From: Acidobacteriota bacterium
GTDB lineage: Bacteria > Acidobacteriota > Terriglobia > Terriglobales > Acidobacteriaceae
DNA length: 64,000 bases
Reading direction: 5' to 3'
Assembly: GCA_021803035.1 (NCBI GenBank)
Contig: JAJZME010000072.1
Location: forward strand, 1 to 64,000
The notes under the pieces were generated by a model. It saw only the letters and a program-made list of their open reading frames with translations. It searched no databases and was not told where the DNA came from. Both the position numbers and the translations under genes were made by a program. The first letter of the stretch is position 1; the number at the start of each line of letters is the position of its first letter. Shown piece after piece: positions 17,639 through 25,016 of the stretch.

Positions 17639-17669
17639 GAACAGCGGCGGAGCAGTCTCGCCGCTGTTC
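17639..17669. repeat. Perfect inverted repeat, 11-bp arms
   Basis: GAACAGCGGCG (17639-17649) and CGCCGCTGTTC (17659-17669) pair perfectly across a 9-nt loop. There is no T run on either side, so it is not a classic intrinsic terminator. Confidence 0.6.
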
Positions 17670-17816
17670 GGGGAGCCGGCTCCTGGCTGGTTTGAGCTGC
17701 GAGATGCGAATCTCAGGCGCGTTCACGTTCCTTTTCGTAGGCTAACCGGGAAATGTGAATAGGAGGTTACAAGCGCGCAAAATCAAGCGCATACGGGCAT
17801 GAAATTCGCCCAGCGC

Positions 17817-17854
17817 CGTTCCGCGGGGCGGCTCTGACGCCGCCCCGCGGAACG
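17817..17854. repeat. Perfect 16-bp GC-rich palindrome
   Basis: CGTTCCGCGGGGCGGC (17817-17832) pairs over 16 bp with GCCGCCCCGCGGAACG (17839-17854) around the 6-nt loop TCTGAC. No U tract follows. It lies between the divergent pstB side and lacI and could be a REP-like element, a transcription barrier, or a protein-binding palindrome. Confidence 0.7.
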
Positions 17855-18014
17855 TGGTTCGCGCAGCGGAGCGATCGCGCCAGCCGTGTTGCTCTGGCGG
17901 AGACGCGGGCGCGGGGCGGGCGCCGGAGCGAGGTGTCCCAGAAACCGATAAAAATCGATATAGTACGGTACAGCAAGCATTTACGGCCTGAAAAAAACGT
18001 GCTACAAATCCAAC

Positions 18015-19106
18015 ATGATGAAAAAGAAGGCTTCCGCGCCATCTGGGCACGTGAACCTTAAGACGCTTGCCAATTATCTAGGACTTTCCCAGACTACAGT
18101 TTCCCTCGTCCTGAACGACTCGCCTGCGGCCAAATCCATTCCGCAGGAAACCCGTGACCGCGTCACGGAAGCCGCCCGGCGACTCAATTACCGCCCCAAC
18201 TACTTCGCCCGCTCCCTGCGGCAAAGCAAGTCGATGAGCGTGGGCGTGCTGGCGCCGGACCTGAGCGAAGGCTACTTTACCCGGGTGATGAGCGGGGTGG
18301 TGGAGGAGTTGACCGCAGCCCATTATTTCTACTTCACCGCCTGCCACGACTGGAAGCCGGAGCTGATCGAAAAGTACCCGCTCATGCTGGTGGAGCGCGC
18401 CGTCGACGGATTTCTGTTTCTGAATACAAACACCGATAGAATTTCGGCGCCTGTTCCGGTGGTGGCCATCTCCGGCCACAGCGCCGCGCCCAATGTCACC
18501 AACATCGTTCTGGACCACAACCTAGCGGCGCGCCAGGCGCTGGCGCATCTCCATTCTCTCGGTCACCGCCGCATCGCCTTCATGCGCGGCCCGCATGTGA
18601 TACCCGATTCCCAGTTCCGGTGGCAGGGTATTGAGCAGGCGGCGCGGGAGCTTGCCATCAAGCTCGATCCGGCGCTGGTGGTCCGCATCGACGTCGAGGG
18701 CTGGTCGACGCGAGCCGGCCGGCACAAGGCCGGCCAGCATCCCATGGCTCCGGAGATCGGCTACAAGCCCATGCAGGCGCTACTGGAAAAGAGCCGCAAC
18801 TTTACGGCCGTCTTCTGTTTCAACGATATCGCCGCCATCGGCGCTATCCGCGCCCTCAAGGACGCCGGGCTGCGCGTGCCCGAGGATGTCTCCGTGGTGG
18901 GCTTCGACGACATTCTCTCCGCGGCCTATTCCATTCCTTCGCTGACCACCGTGCGCCAGCCGCTGGCGGAGATGGGCCGCCGCGGCGCGCAGGTGCTGCT
19001 GGAGCGCATCGCCGACCACGAAAAGGAATATCCGCCGGAGATTGTGATGGCTCCCGAACTGGTCATCCGCGAATCGACGGGACCGGCCCCGTCAGGGAGC
19101 AAGTAG
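18015..19106 (+). CDS. LacI-family transcriptional regulator
   Basis: 363 aa. N-terminal helix-turn-helix at about residues 13-35 (NLKTLANYLGLSQTTVSLVL) with the hinge segment RRLNYRPNYFARSLRQ that inserts into the minor groove at CpG steps. The periplasmic-binding-type sensor domain follows (VGVLAPDLSEGYF, then GHRRIAFMRG, FNDIAAIGAIRALKDAGLRV, and VGFDDI), ending with PLAEMGRRGAQVLLERI. Such proteins respond to sugars. Effector and targets are unknown; a LacI-type operator lies far away upstream of the GH2 gene at the right end of the window. No clear Shine-Dalgarno sequence precedes the ATG, which has a second in-frame ATG immediately after. Confidence 0.93.
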   Translation: MMKKKASAPSGHVNLKTLANYLGLSQTTVSLVLNDSPAAKSIPQETRDRVTEAARRLNYRPNYFARSLRQSKSMSVGVLAPDLSEGYFTRVMSGVVEELTAAHYFYFTACHDWKPELIEKYPLMLVERAVDGFLFLNTNTDRISAPVPVVAISGHSAAPNVTNIVLDHNLAARQALAHLHSLGHRRIAFMRGPHVIPDSQFRWQGIEQAARELAIKLDPALVVRIDVEGWSTRAGRHKAGQHPMAPEIGYKPMQALLEKSRNFTAVFCFNDIAAIGAIRALKDAGLRVPEDVSVVGFDDILSAAYSIPSLTTVRQPLAEMGRRGAQVLLERIADHEKEYPPEIVMAPELVIRESTGPAPSGSK

Positions 19107-19116
19107 CAGGAAAGGC

Positions 19117-19323
19117 TTACTTGCAGGCAGCCTCAAGCCAGCGGCTGATGTAGACCTGCGCGTGCGCCTCGCCGCAGTAGTGGCGCGCGTGCGGCGCGTC
19201 GGCGGCCTCTTTGGTCCATTTGAAGACCGTCAGTTGCGCGTCGTTGCAGTGAATTGCGATCCAGCGCTGGGGATTGTCGCTTTCCGCGCCGCAAATTTCA
19301 CACCTGTAAATCGTCCCGATCAT
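19117..19323 (-). CDS. Small conserved-type protein with CxxC motif
   Basis: 68 aa from the ATG at 19321-19323, which has TAGGAGG at good spacing; the longer open frame upstream was rejected. The sequence starts MIGTIYRCEICGAESDNPQR, with Cys8 and Cys11 (CxxC), Cys30 and Cys52, and an aromatic-rich C-terminus (AQVYISRWLEAACK). Four cysteines and conserved-looking histidines suggest a small zinc-binding protein. It is 44 bases downstream of homoserine dehydrogenase on the same strand and convergent with lacI. Function unknown. Confidence 0.7.
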   Translation of the reverse strand: MIGTIYRCEICGAESDNPQRWIAIHCNDAQLTVFKWTKEAADAPHARHYCGEAHAQVYISRWLEAACK

Positions 19324-19367
19324 CGCCCGGCCTCCTACCTTCAAGCTCAGCCAACCTGCTGGCGCCG

Positions 19368-20669
19368 CTACTCCAGCATCTGCAAAACGAGCGGCGCAAC
19401 CAGCAGGCAATCCATACTTTTCATCCGCTTCAGCGCCCTCTCCATGGCTGAAGACTTGCACGGTTCTACGGTGACCACAAAGGGCAGCGCCGCGACCGGG
19501 TAGCCCGACTTCTGCACAATGGCCCGGATATTGATGCGCTCGGCGGCCAGCGCCGCGGTAATCTCGGCCACAATGCCGGGCCGGTCCACCACCAGGAAGC
19601 GCATGTAATGCGGGGCTTCGAATTCGCCGCTGATGCGTCCCGGGGCCGACGGGATCTCCACGCGCCGCGAACCGTGCGCCAGGGCCAGCAGATCGCTTAC
19701 CACGGCCACCGCCGTGGGATGGCCGCCCGCGCCGTGGCCAGAAAACACCACATCGCCTCCATACCGGCCGTTAAGGATCACCATGTTCTCCGTGCCCCGC
19801 GACCAGGCCAGCGGCGACCGCAAACCGATCAGCATGGGGCCCACCGTGGCCGCAATCCTGCCGTCCGTCAGCTCGGCCCGCGCAATCTGCCGGATGGTGC
19901 AGCCCAGGTCGCGCGCATAACTGAAGTCCACCGCCGTCACGTCCGTAATGGGCTGCGGCACAATCTCGTCGGGATCGATCACCACGCGCATCGCCAGTCG
20001 CATCAGAATGGCCAGCTTGGAGCGCGCGTCGAAGCCGCCTACATCCTCGGTGGGATCGGCCTCCGCGTAGCCTTTGGCCTGTGCCGCGGCCAGCACATCG
20101 GCATACTCCGCACCTTCGTCCATCTTGCTCAGGATGAAGTTGCAGGTGCCGTTCAGAATGCCCTCGATGCGCGCGATGCGGTCGCCGGCCAGCCCCTGCT
20201 CCAACCCTGGAATCACGGGAATTCCGCCCGCCACCGCGGCGCCGTACTTCAGATGCCCACCCCTGGACGCCGCCAGCCGCTCCAACTCCACGCCCTGGTA
20301 GGCGATGAGCTTCTTGTTGGCCGTCACCACGCTCTTGCCGGACTCCAGTGCCCGCCGCACCCAGCCTGCCGCCGGATCCAGCCCGCCCGCCAGCTCGACT
20401 ACCGCGTCCACGTCCGACGCCAGGATCTTCTCGATGTCATCGGTCCACACCACGCCCGCGGGCGCCCAGTCCACGCGCTTGCGCTCCACGCCGCGGTTAA
20501 AGATGTGGGTCAGCTCCAGCTCCCGGGGCTGCGATTCCACCAGGATCTTCGCCACCGAACTGCCTACCGTCCCAAAGCCAAGAATCGCAATGCGCAGCGG
20601 TCGCCTGCTGCGCGAGCCCTGCGCGGCAGGCTGCGCGTGCTGTGATTGGGAACCACTCACTTCAGACAC
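19368..20669 (-). CDS. hom: Homoserine dehydrogenase
   Basis: 433 aa from the GTG at 20667-20669, preceded by GAGGAAAT; the open frame extends another 100 codons upstream without homologous character. It reduces aspartate semialdehyde to homoserine on the route to threonine and methionine. Domains in order: NAD(P)-binding fold with ILGFGTVGSSVAKIL, catalytic domain with GILNGTCNFILSKM and AEADPTEDVGGFDARSKLAI (substrate and catalytic Lys region), and a C-terminal ACT domain (RFLVVDRPGIVAEITAALA) for feedback control. It is not fused to aspartokinase. Divergent from the TIGR03435 gene. Confidence 0.95.
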   Translation of the reverse strand: MSEVSGSQSQHAQPAAQGSRSRRPLRIAILGFGTVGSSVAKILVESQPRELELTHIFNRGVERKRVDWAPAGVVWTDDIEKILASDVDAVVELAGGLDPAAGWVRRALESGKSVVTANKKLIAYQGVELERLAASRGGHLKYGAAVAGGIPVIPGLEQGLAGDRIARIEGILNGTCNFILSKMDEGAEYADVLAAAQAKGYAEADPTEDVGGFDARSKLAILMRLAMRVVIDPDEIVPQPITDVTAVDFSYARDLGCTIRQIARAELTDGRIAATVGPMLIGLRSPLAWSRGTENMVILNGRYGGDVVFSGHGAGGHPTAVAVVSDLLALAHGSRRVEIPSAPGRISGEFEAPHYMRFLVVDRPGIVAEITAALAAERINIRAIVQKSGYPVAALPFVVTVEPCKSSAMERALKRMKSMDCLLVAPLVLQMLE

Positions 20670-20832
20670 TGGATTTCCTCTGTCCTGAACCGCGCCCGCA
20701 ATAGGAGCGCGAATCACTTCGATGATACCTGACAGCGGCGCGCCTCCCCGCCGGACACGCGTCCAACGCCCGCGAACCGGCAGCAGGCGGCGGTATAATT
20801 CGGGCGGTTCCGCTTCCGAAGGCAGGTCCTCC

Positions 20833-21870
20833 ATGAAAATGCGAAATGGCGTTTCCGGCGCCCTCGCGGCGATCTTGCTGCTCGCGCCCGCGGCGGTCTT
20901 TGCCCAGACGACAGAAAAGCCCGCGCCAACAGCCCCGGCGCGGTTCGCATTTGAAGTCGCTTCCGTCAAGCCGTCGGCTCCGCTCGACGTGGCGAAGCTG
21001 GCCGCGGAGATACAGGCCGGAGACGCGCCCCGCTTCGGCGCCCACGTCGAGGGAACTCTGGCCGAATACCGCTACATGTCGCTCAAGGAGCTGATCGCCA
21101 ACGCCTACGGCCTAAAGCCGTATCAGGTTTACGGTCCCGCCTGGCTCGCCACCGACCGATTCGACATCGAGGCCCGCATGCCCGCCGGAAGTTCCAAGAG
21201 CGACGCGCCGCAGATGTTGCAGGCACTGCTTGCCCGGCGCTTCGGACTGGTTGCCCAACGCTCCGCGCAACTGCACCGCGTGCTGGTGCTGATGGTTGCC
21301 AAGGGAGGTCCGAAGATGCAGCCGTCTTCCGCCCCGCCTCCGCCCATCGACTTGAACGCCCCGCTCAAGCCCGGCCAGATGAAAATCGAGACCGCCAACG
21401 GGCCGGCGCTGGTGACGCGGAACCCCGACGGCTCCGTCACCATCGACATGGGCCCGAAGGGCATTGTCACGCAGAAGTTTGAGGCCCAGGCCGGCGTGAT
21501 CCACATCGAGTCCAGCGCCCTGACCATGACCGGCCTTGCCGACCTGCTCACCAACGTTATGCAGATGAACGGACCCGGCCTACAGGTCATCGACCAGACC
21601 GGCCTCAAAGGCAACTACCAGGTAGCCGTGGATATTCCCATCGAGGGCCTGATTCGGTTGGCGCGCGCCAACGGCCTCGCGCCGCCTCCGCCACCGGCAA
21701 AGAGCGGAGAGGCACATCAATTGCCGGGGCAAACCGCATCGGAACCGGGCACGGGCGCCGGCGCGGTCTTCGCATCGGTCGAGAAACTCGGGCTCAGGCT
21801 GGATCACCGCAAAGCCACGGTGGAACGGCTGATCGTGAGCAAGATCGACAAAACGCCCACGCCGAACTGA
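20833..21870 (+). CDS. TIGR03435-family secreted protein
   Basis: 345 aa from the ATG at 20833 (MKMRNGVSGALAAILLLAPAAVFAQ, a Sec signal peptide). Family features are clear: FEVASVKPS shortly after the signal, MSLKELIANAYGLKPYQVYGP with WLATDRFDIEARMP, LQALLARRFGLVAQR, then the C-terminal VIDQTGLKGNYQVAVDIP. The family is abundant in soil Acidobacteria and has no assigned function; members often occur near signal-transduction or peptidase genes. An Ala/Pro-rich linker near residues 285-315 precedes the final LGLRLDHRKATVERLIV segment. Confidence 0.85.
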   Translation: MKMRNGVSGALAAILLLAPAAVFAQTTEKPAPTAPARFAFEVASVKPSAPLDVAKLAAEIQAGDAPRFGAHVEGTLAEYRYMSLKELIANAYGLKPYQVYGPAWLATDRFDIEARMPAGSSKSDAPQMLQALLARRFGLVAQRSAQLHRVLVLMVAKGGPKMQPSSAPPPPIDLNAPLKPGQMKIETANGPALVTRNPDGSVTIDMGPKGIVTQKFEAQAGVIHIESSALTMTGLADLLTNVMQMNGPGLQVIDQTGLKGNYQVAVDIPIEGLIRLARANGLAPPPPPAKSGEAHQLPGQTASEPGTGAGAVFASVEKLGLRLDHRKATVERLIVSKIDKTPTPN

Positions 21871-21993
21871 GCCAGCCGCCCCGCGTTCAGACTGGGTCAT
21901 CCGGGAGCCACCGCTTTGGGGATATGGGATATCGATGACGGCTGCGGCGGGTTATCCTGGTTCCAATCACCAAAATCGGACACCAGCGGAGCT

Positions 21994-23904
21994 CTATAGA
22001 AACGCCATCGCGATGTGGTTGACCGCGAAGGCGGCAACCCAGGCCAGCGCCAGCATGTAGAGGAACTGCACTACCGGCCACTTCCAGCTATTCGTCTCGC
22101 GGCGCACCACGGCGATGGTCGATGTGCATTGCAGGGCGAAGGCGAAGAAGATCATCAGTGCCAGCGCACCGCCCAGCGTCAGATCGTGGCGCAGCGCCGC
22201 CTCCAGGCTGAGCGATTGTGTCGCGGGATCGGAGCCGTACAGCGTGCCCATGGTGCTGACCATGACTTCGCGCGCCAGCACGCTGGACAGTAGCCCGATG
22301 CCGATCTTCCAGTTGAAGCCCAGCGGCGCAATGGCCGGCTCGATGAAGTGACCGAGCCGTCCGATAAGGCTGTTTGCCAGCGCTGGGGCGGCGTAGGCGC
22401 CATTCCGCAGGTGCTCCAGGGGGAACTGCGCTAGCACCCACAATGCAATCGTCACGGCCACAATGATCTTGCCCGCGTTGCGCAGGAAGATGCGCGCCCG
22501 GTCCAGCAGCCGCAGCAAGAGCGAGCGCAGCGTGGGCATGCGGTACTGCGGCAACTCCAGAATGAACGGCGCGTCGCTGGACCTGAGGATGGAACTCTTG
22601 AGTACCCGCGCCGTCGTGAATGCCGCCACGCCTCCGGCGACATAGAGCCCCAGCATCACCAGCGCCTGCAGTCCGATCAGCCCATGCAGATAGAACTTGG
22701 CCGGCACAAAAGCCGCAATTAGCAGCAGGTAAACCGGCAGCCGCGCCGAGCAGGTCATGAACGGCGTGACGAGAATGGTGGCCAGCCGGTCGCGCTTGTT
22801 TTCAATGGTGCGCGTGGCCATGATGGCCGGCACCGCGCAGGCATACGCCGAAAGCAGCGGGATGAACGCCTTGCCATTCAGGCCCACGGAGCGCATCACG
22901 CGGTCGGCGATGAGCGCGGCGCGCGCCAGATAGCCGGAGTCCTCCAGGATGCCGATGAACAGAAACAGCAGCAGAATTTGCGGGAGGAAGACCAGCACCG
23001 AGCAGACGCCCTTCCACACGCCGTCAATGAGCAGCGATTGGATCCATCCGGCCGGCAGCAGAGGAGTGGCAAGGTTGCCGAGGTCGTTGAGAATGTTGCC
23101 CAGGCTGATGGAGAGCGGTTGGCCCAGGGCGAAGACGGCCTCGAATACGCCGATGACCACAGCCAGAAAGAGCAGCGGCCCCCAGATGCGGTGCAGCAGG
23201 ACGTCGTCGAGCTTGCGGCTGCCCTCGGCTGAGAGCGGAGCCTTGTATCCGGTGCGGCGGCTGAGCTGCGCGGCCCATTGGTGCGCGCTGGCGGCATTGC
23301 CCAGTACCGGCAGGGTCAGCGGCTGGGCCGCCGTGCTGCCGTTTTGCCCGCTGAGAAAAAGTGAAATGGCATCAATGCCCGTGCCGCGCACCGCGCTGAT
23401 CTGCGCCACAGGCGCGCCCAGTTCGCGGGCCAGCTTGAGCGTGTCGATGTGGCCGCCGCGCGCCTCCAGCAGGTCGCTCATGTTCAGCAGCACCAGCGTG
23501 GGCAGGCCGACGGCAAGCACCGGCGCGGCCAGCATCAACTGGCGTGTCAGGTGCAGCGAGTCGAGGACCAGCAGAACCGCGTCGGGCTTGGGCGTTCCGG
23601 GCATCTTGCCGCCCAGCACATCCACGGCCACGCGGGCGTCTTCCGAGTACGGTGTGAGCGAGTAGACGCCAGGCAGGTCGATGAGGGTCAGATCGTCGCG
23701 GTCCACGCCGGCCATCAGGCCCATGCGCTGCTCGACGGTCACGCCGGGATAGTTGGCCACCTTCTGGCGCAGGCCGGTCAGCCGGTTGAAGAGCGTCGAT
23801 TTGCCCGAGTTCGGCGGTCCGATCAGGACCACAGTGCGCAACGCGCCCTCGGGCGGCGGCGCGGCGGGCGGCTCGAAGGCAGGCGTGCTGCAGCAACTGC
23901 TCAT
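21994..23904 (-). CDS. feoB: Ferrous iron transport protein B
   Basis: 636 aa, shorter than E. coli FeoB (773) but of a length seen in other phyla. The N-terminal G domain has G1 GPPNSGKST (residues 29-37), G3 DLPGVYSL and a G4 motif NMSD. The membrane part includes FLPQILLLFLFIGILEDSGYLARAAL, a Gate region with TCSARLPVYLLLIAAFVP and late FALQCTSTIAVVRRETNSWKW, all typical. It imports Fe2+. The ATG at 23902-23904 overlaps the feoA stop by 4 bases. Cys4-Cys5 near the N-terminus is not an established family motif. Confidence 0.95.
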   Translation of the reverse strand: MSSCCSTPAFEPPAAPPPEGALRTVVLIGPPNSGKSTLFNRLTGLRQKVANYPGVTVEQRMGLMAGVDRDDLTLIDLPGVYSLTPYSEDARVAVDVLGGKMPGTPKPDAVLLVLDSLHLTRQLMLAAPVLAVGLPTLVLLNMSDLLEARGGHIDTLKLARELGAPVAQISAVRGTGIDAISLFLSGQNGSTAAQPLTLPVLGNAASAHQWAAQLSRRTGYKAPLSAEGSRKLDDVLLHRIWGPLLFLAVVIGVFEAVFALGQPLSISLGNILNDLGNLATPLLPAGWIQSLLIDGVWKGVCSVLVFLPQILLLFLFIGILEDSGYLARAALIADRVMRSVGLNGKAFIPLLSAYACAVPAIMATRTIENKRDRLATILVTPFMTCSARLPVYLLLIAAFVPAKFYLHGLIGLQALVMLGLYVAGGVAAFTTARVLKSSILRSSDAPFILELPQYRMPTLRSLLLRLLDRARIFLRNAGKIIVAVTIALWVLAQFPLEHLRNGAYAAPALANSLIGRLGHFIEPAIAPLGFNWKIGIGLLSSVLAREVMVSTMGTLYGSDPATQSLSLEAALRHDLTLGGALALMIFFAFALQCTSTIAVVRRETNSWKWPVVQFLYMLALAWVAAFAVNHIAMAFL

Positions 23905-24182
23905 CGGCCGGCCTCAGAAAGTTCGCGGATGGAAGGAGTCTCGTCCGTCGCGCTCTCAGGCGGCCGCACCTGGATGGCGGAAGCAGTCTCGCGGCGCAAG
24001 GCGATTTCCATGCCGTCGATGCCGTAGACCGTGGGGTCGCCAGCCGGGGCGCGGCGCAGGACGGAAACCAGGGCATTGGGAACAAAGCCCATGTGCATCA
24101 GATGGTTCTGAACAGATTCCGGCAGGTCCAGCGCGGTCAGTATTCCGTTGTCGCCCACCGCCAACTCGCTCAACTTATTCAC
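23901..24182 (-). CDS. feoA: Ferrous iron transport protein A
   Basis: 93 aa if started at the GTG at 24180-24182 (MNKLSELAVGDNGILTAL), which has GAGGAG about 10 bases upstream. An open frame reaches further to 24392 but that extension looks non-coding. The SH3-like FeoA fold is suggested by VGDNGILTALDLPESVQNHL, MGFVPNALVSVLRRAPAGDP and MEIALRRETASAIQV. FeoA binds and regulates FeoB. The C-terminus carries about 18 extra polar residues and overlaps feoB by 4 bases. Confidence 0.88.
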   Translation of the reverse strand: MNKLSELAVGDNGILTALDLPESVQNHLMHMGFVPNALVSVLRRAPAGDPTVYGIDGMEIALRRETASAIQVRPPESATDETPSIRELSEAGR

Positions 24183-24510
24183 CCGCAGAACTCTCCTCGG
24201 CCGCTGGAAACGCGACGGCAGGAAACTGCGACCAGAATGGTCGTACTTAAGTATACGGCGATCAGGCGCCGGGCTGCAATCAGCCGCGTTTCGGAGCCTG
24301 GTTGGTTGTGATCCCATGATTTGACCTCCGGAGGGGGCGACCGGCTTTGGTTCCCCCAGATTTCCTGCCCCCCTGGCGGAGCCGCTGCTCAATTCATCGG
24401 AACGTGTCTTCTTTGTAGCAGCAAAGCGTGCAAGTTCAAGTGACTTAAATCACATCATGCAAACCCAGGCCGGATTGCGCAAGGCGAAAAGCGAGTGGTA
24501 CAAGGTGGGC
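24183..24510. other. Intergenic interval between feoA and the small plus-strand gene
   Basis: No gene is seen. The stretch has AT-rich bases near 24238-24255 (GTACTTAAGTATAC) that could be a minus-strand promoter or an operator for feoAB: TACTTAAGTA is a perfect 10-bp palindrome. I see no consensus Fur box that I would defend. Confidence 0.4.
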
Positions 24511-24816
24511 ATGACCGTTGCCGAATTTCGCGCATCGCTGAGCGAGGCAAGGCCGCCTGCCGGCCTGACGGCTGCCCTTGCGGCGCTCTGGTGGGACGCA
24601 AAAGACGATTGGACCCGCGCCCATGATCTTGTGAACGAGCTTGCGACGCCGGATGCGATGGCGGTGCATGCCTATCTGCACCGCAAGGAAGGCCAGGCCT
24701 GGAACGCCGACTACTGGTACGGCCGCGCCGGCCGCGGATTCTATCGCCAGAAGCTGGAGGGCGAGTGGGAAGCGCTGGTGGCGGGATTGATCGGCGTTGG
24801 CGACCGGCAAAAGTGA
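24511..24816 (+). CDS. Conserved-type small protein of unknown function
   Basis: 101 aa from the ATG at 24511, which has AAGGTGG upstream (an in-frame ATG at 24457 is also possible). The protein is soluble, with no signal peptide or cysteine motif. Tryptophan- and aromatic-rich motifs stand out: ALWWDAKDDWTRAHDLV, AVHAYLHRKEGQAWNADYWY and GRAGRGFYRQKLEGEW. The sequence is rather typical of a small helical protein found in diverse bacteria, but I cannot name a function. It precedes the PFOR gene by 200 bases, separated by a short hairpin. Confidence 0.75.
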   Translation: MTVAEFRASLSEARPPAGLTAALAALWWDAKDDWTRAHDLVNELATPDAMAVHAYLHRKEGQAWNADYWYGRAGRGFYRQKLEGEWEALVAGLIGVGDRQK

Positions 24817-24839
24817 ATCGCATGCGCTGGATTTGAAGC

Positions 24840-24858
24840 ACTTGCCGCAACGGCAAGT
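24840..24858 (+). terminator. Short hairpin after the small gene
   Basis: ACTTGCCG (24840-24847), loop CAA, CGGCAAGT (24851-24858), followed by TT. Eight-bp perfect stem 24 bases after the stop at 24816. The T tract is minimal, so termination is uncertain. Confidence 0.4.
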
Positions 24859-24883
24859 TTGATCGCGCTCGCGGTTGTGTTGC

Positions 24884-24899
24884 ACGATATAAATATCGT
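24884..24899. promoter_or_regulatory. Palindrome upstream of PFOR, candidate operator
   Basis: ACGATAT-AA-ATATCGT is a perfect 7-bp-arm palindrome about 118 bases before the PFOR ATG, and a partial repeat of one arm (GCGATAT) follows at 24908-24914. Spacing and AT content resemble a transcription-factor site. The regulator is not identified. Confidence 0.4.
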
Positions 24900-25016
24900 T
24901 CCACAGTGCGATATTTCTCCCCCTCCATGTGTCTCGCATCACTGCCTCTAACCGCCTCAAAGACGAGACTCGCCATAGCGGTCAATTTTATCCAGCCGAA
25001 GTATGAGGCAAAGCGA

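Larger units (their letters stand above)
17524..18014. other. Gene-poor interval with two strong inverted repeats
   Basis: No convincing gene is seen between the pstB-side remnant and lacI. The interval holds two perfect hairpins: 17639-17669 and 17817-17854. Short open frames here lack ribosome-binding sites and family motifs. The A/T-rich part around 17945-18010 is the likely promoter region of the lacI-type gene. Confidence 0.6.

Noticed and set aside
17940-17975. AT-rich repeat-like string upstream of lacI as an autoregulatory operator
   Set aside because: The halves are not symmetric enough to argue for a LacI-type site with a central CG.
24183-24300. Fur-box candidate upstream of feoA
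   Set aside because: Only a short TACTTAAGTA palindrome is present; it does not fit the 19-bp Fur consensus.
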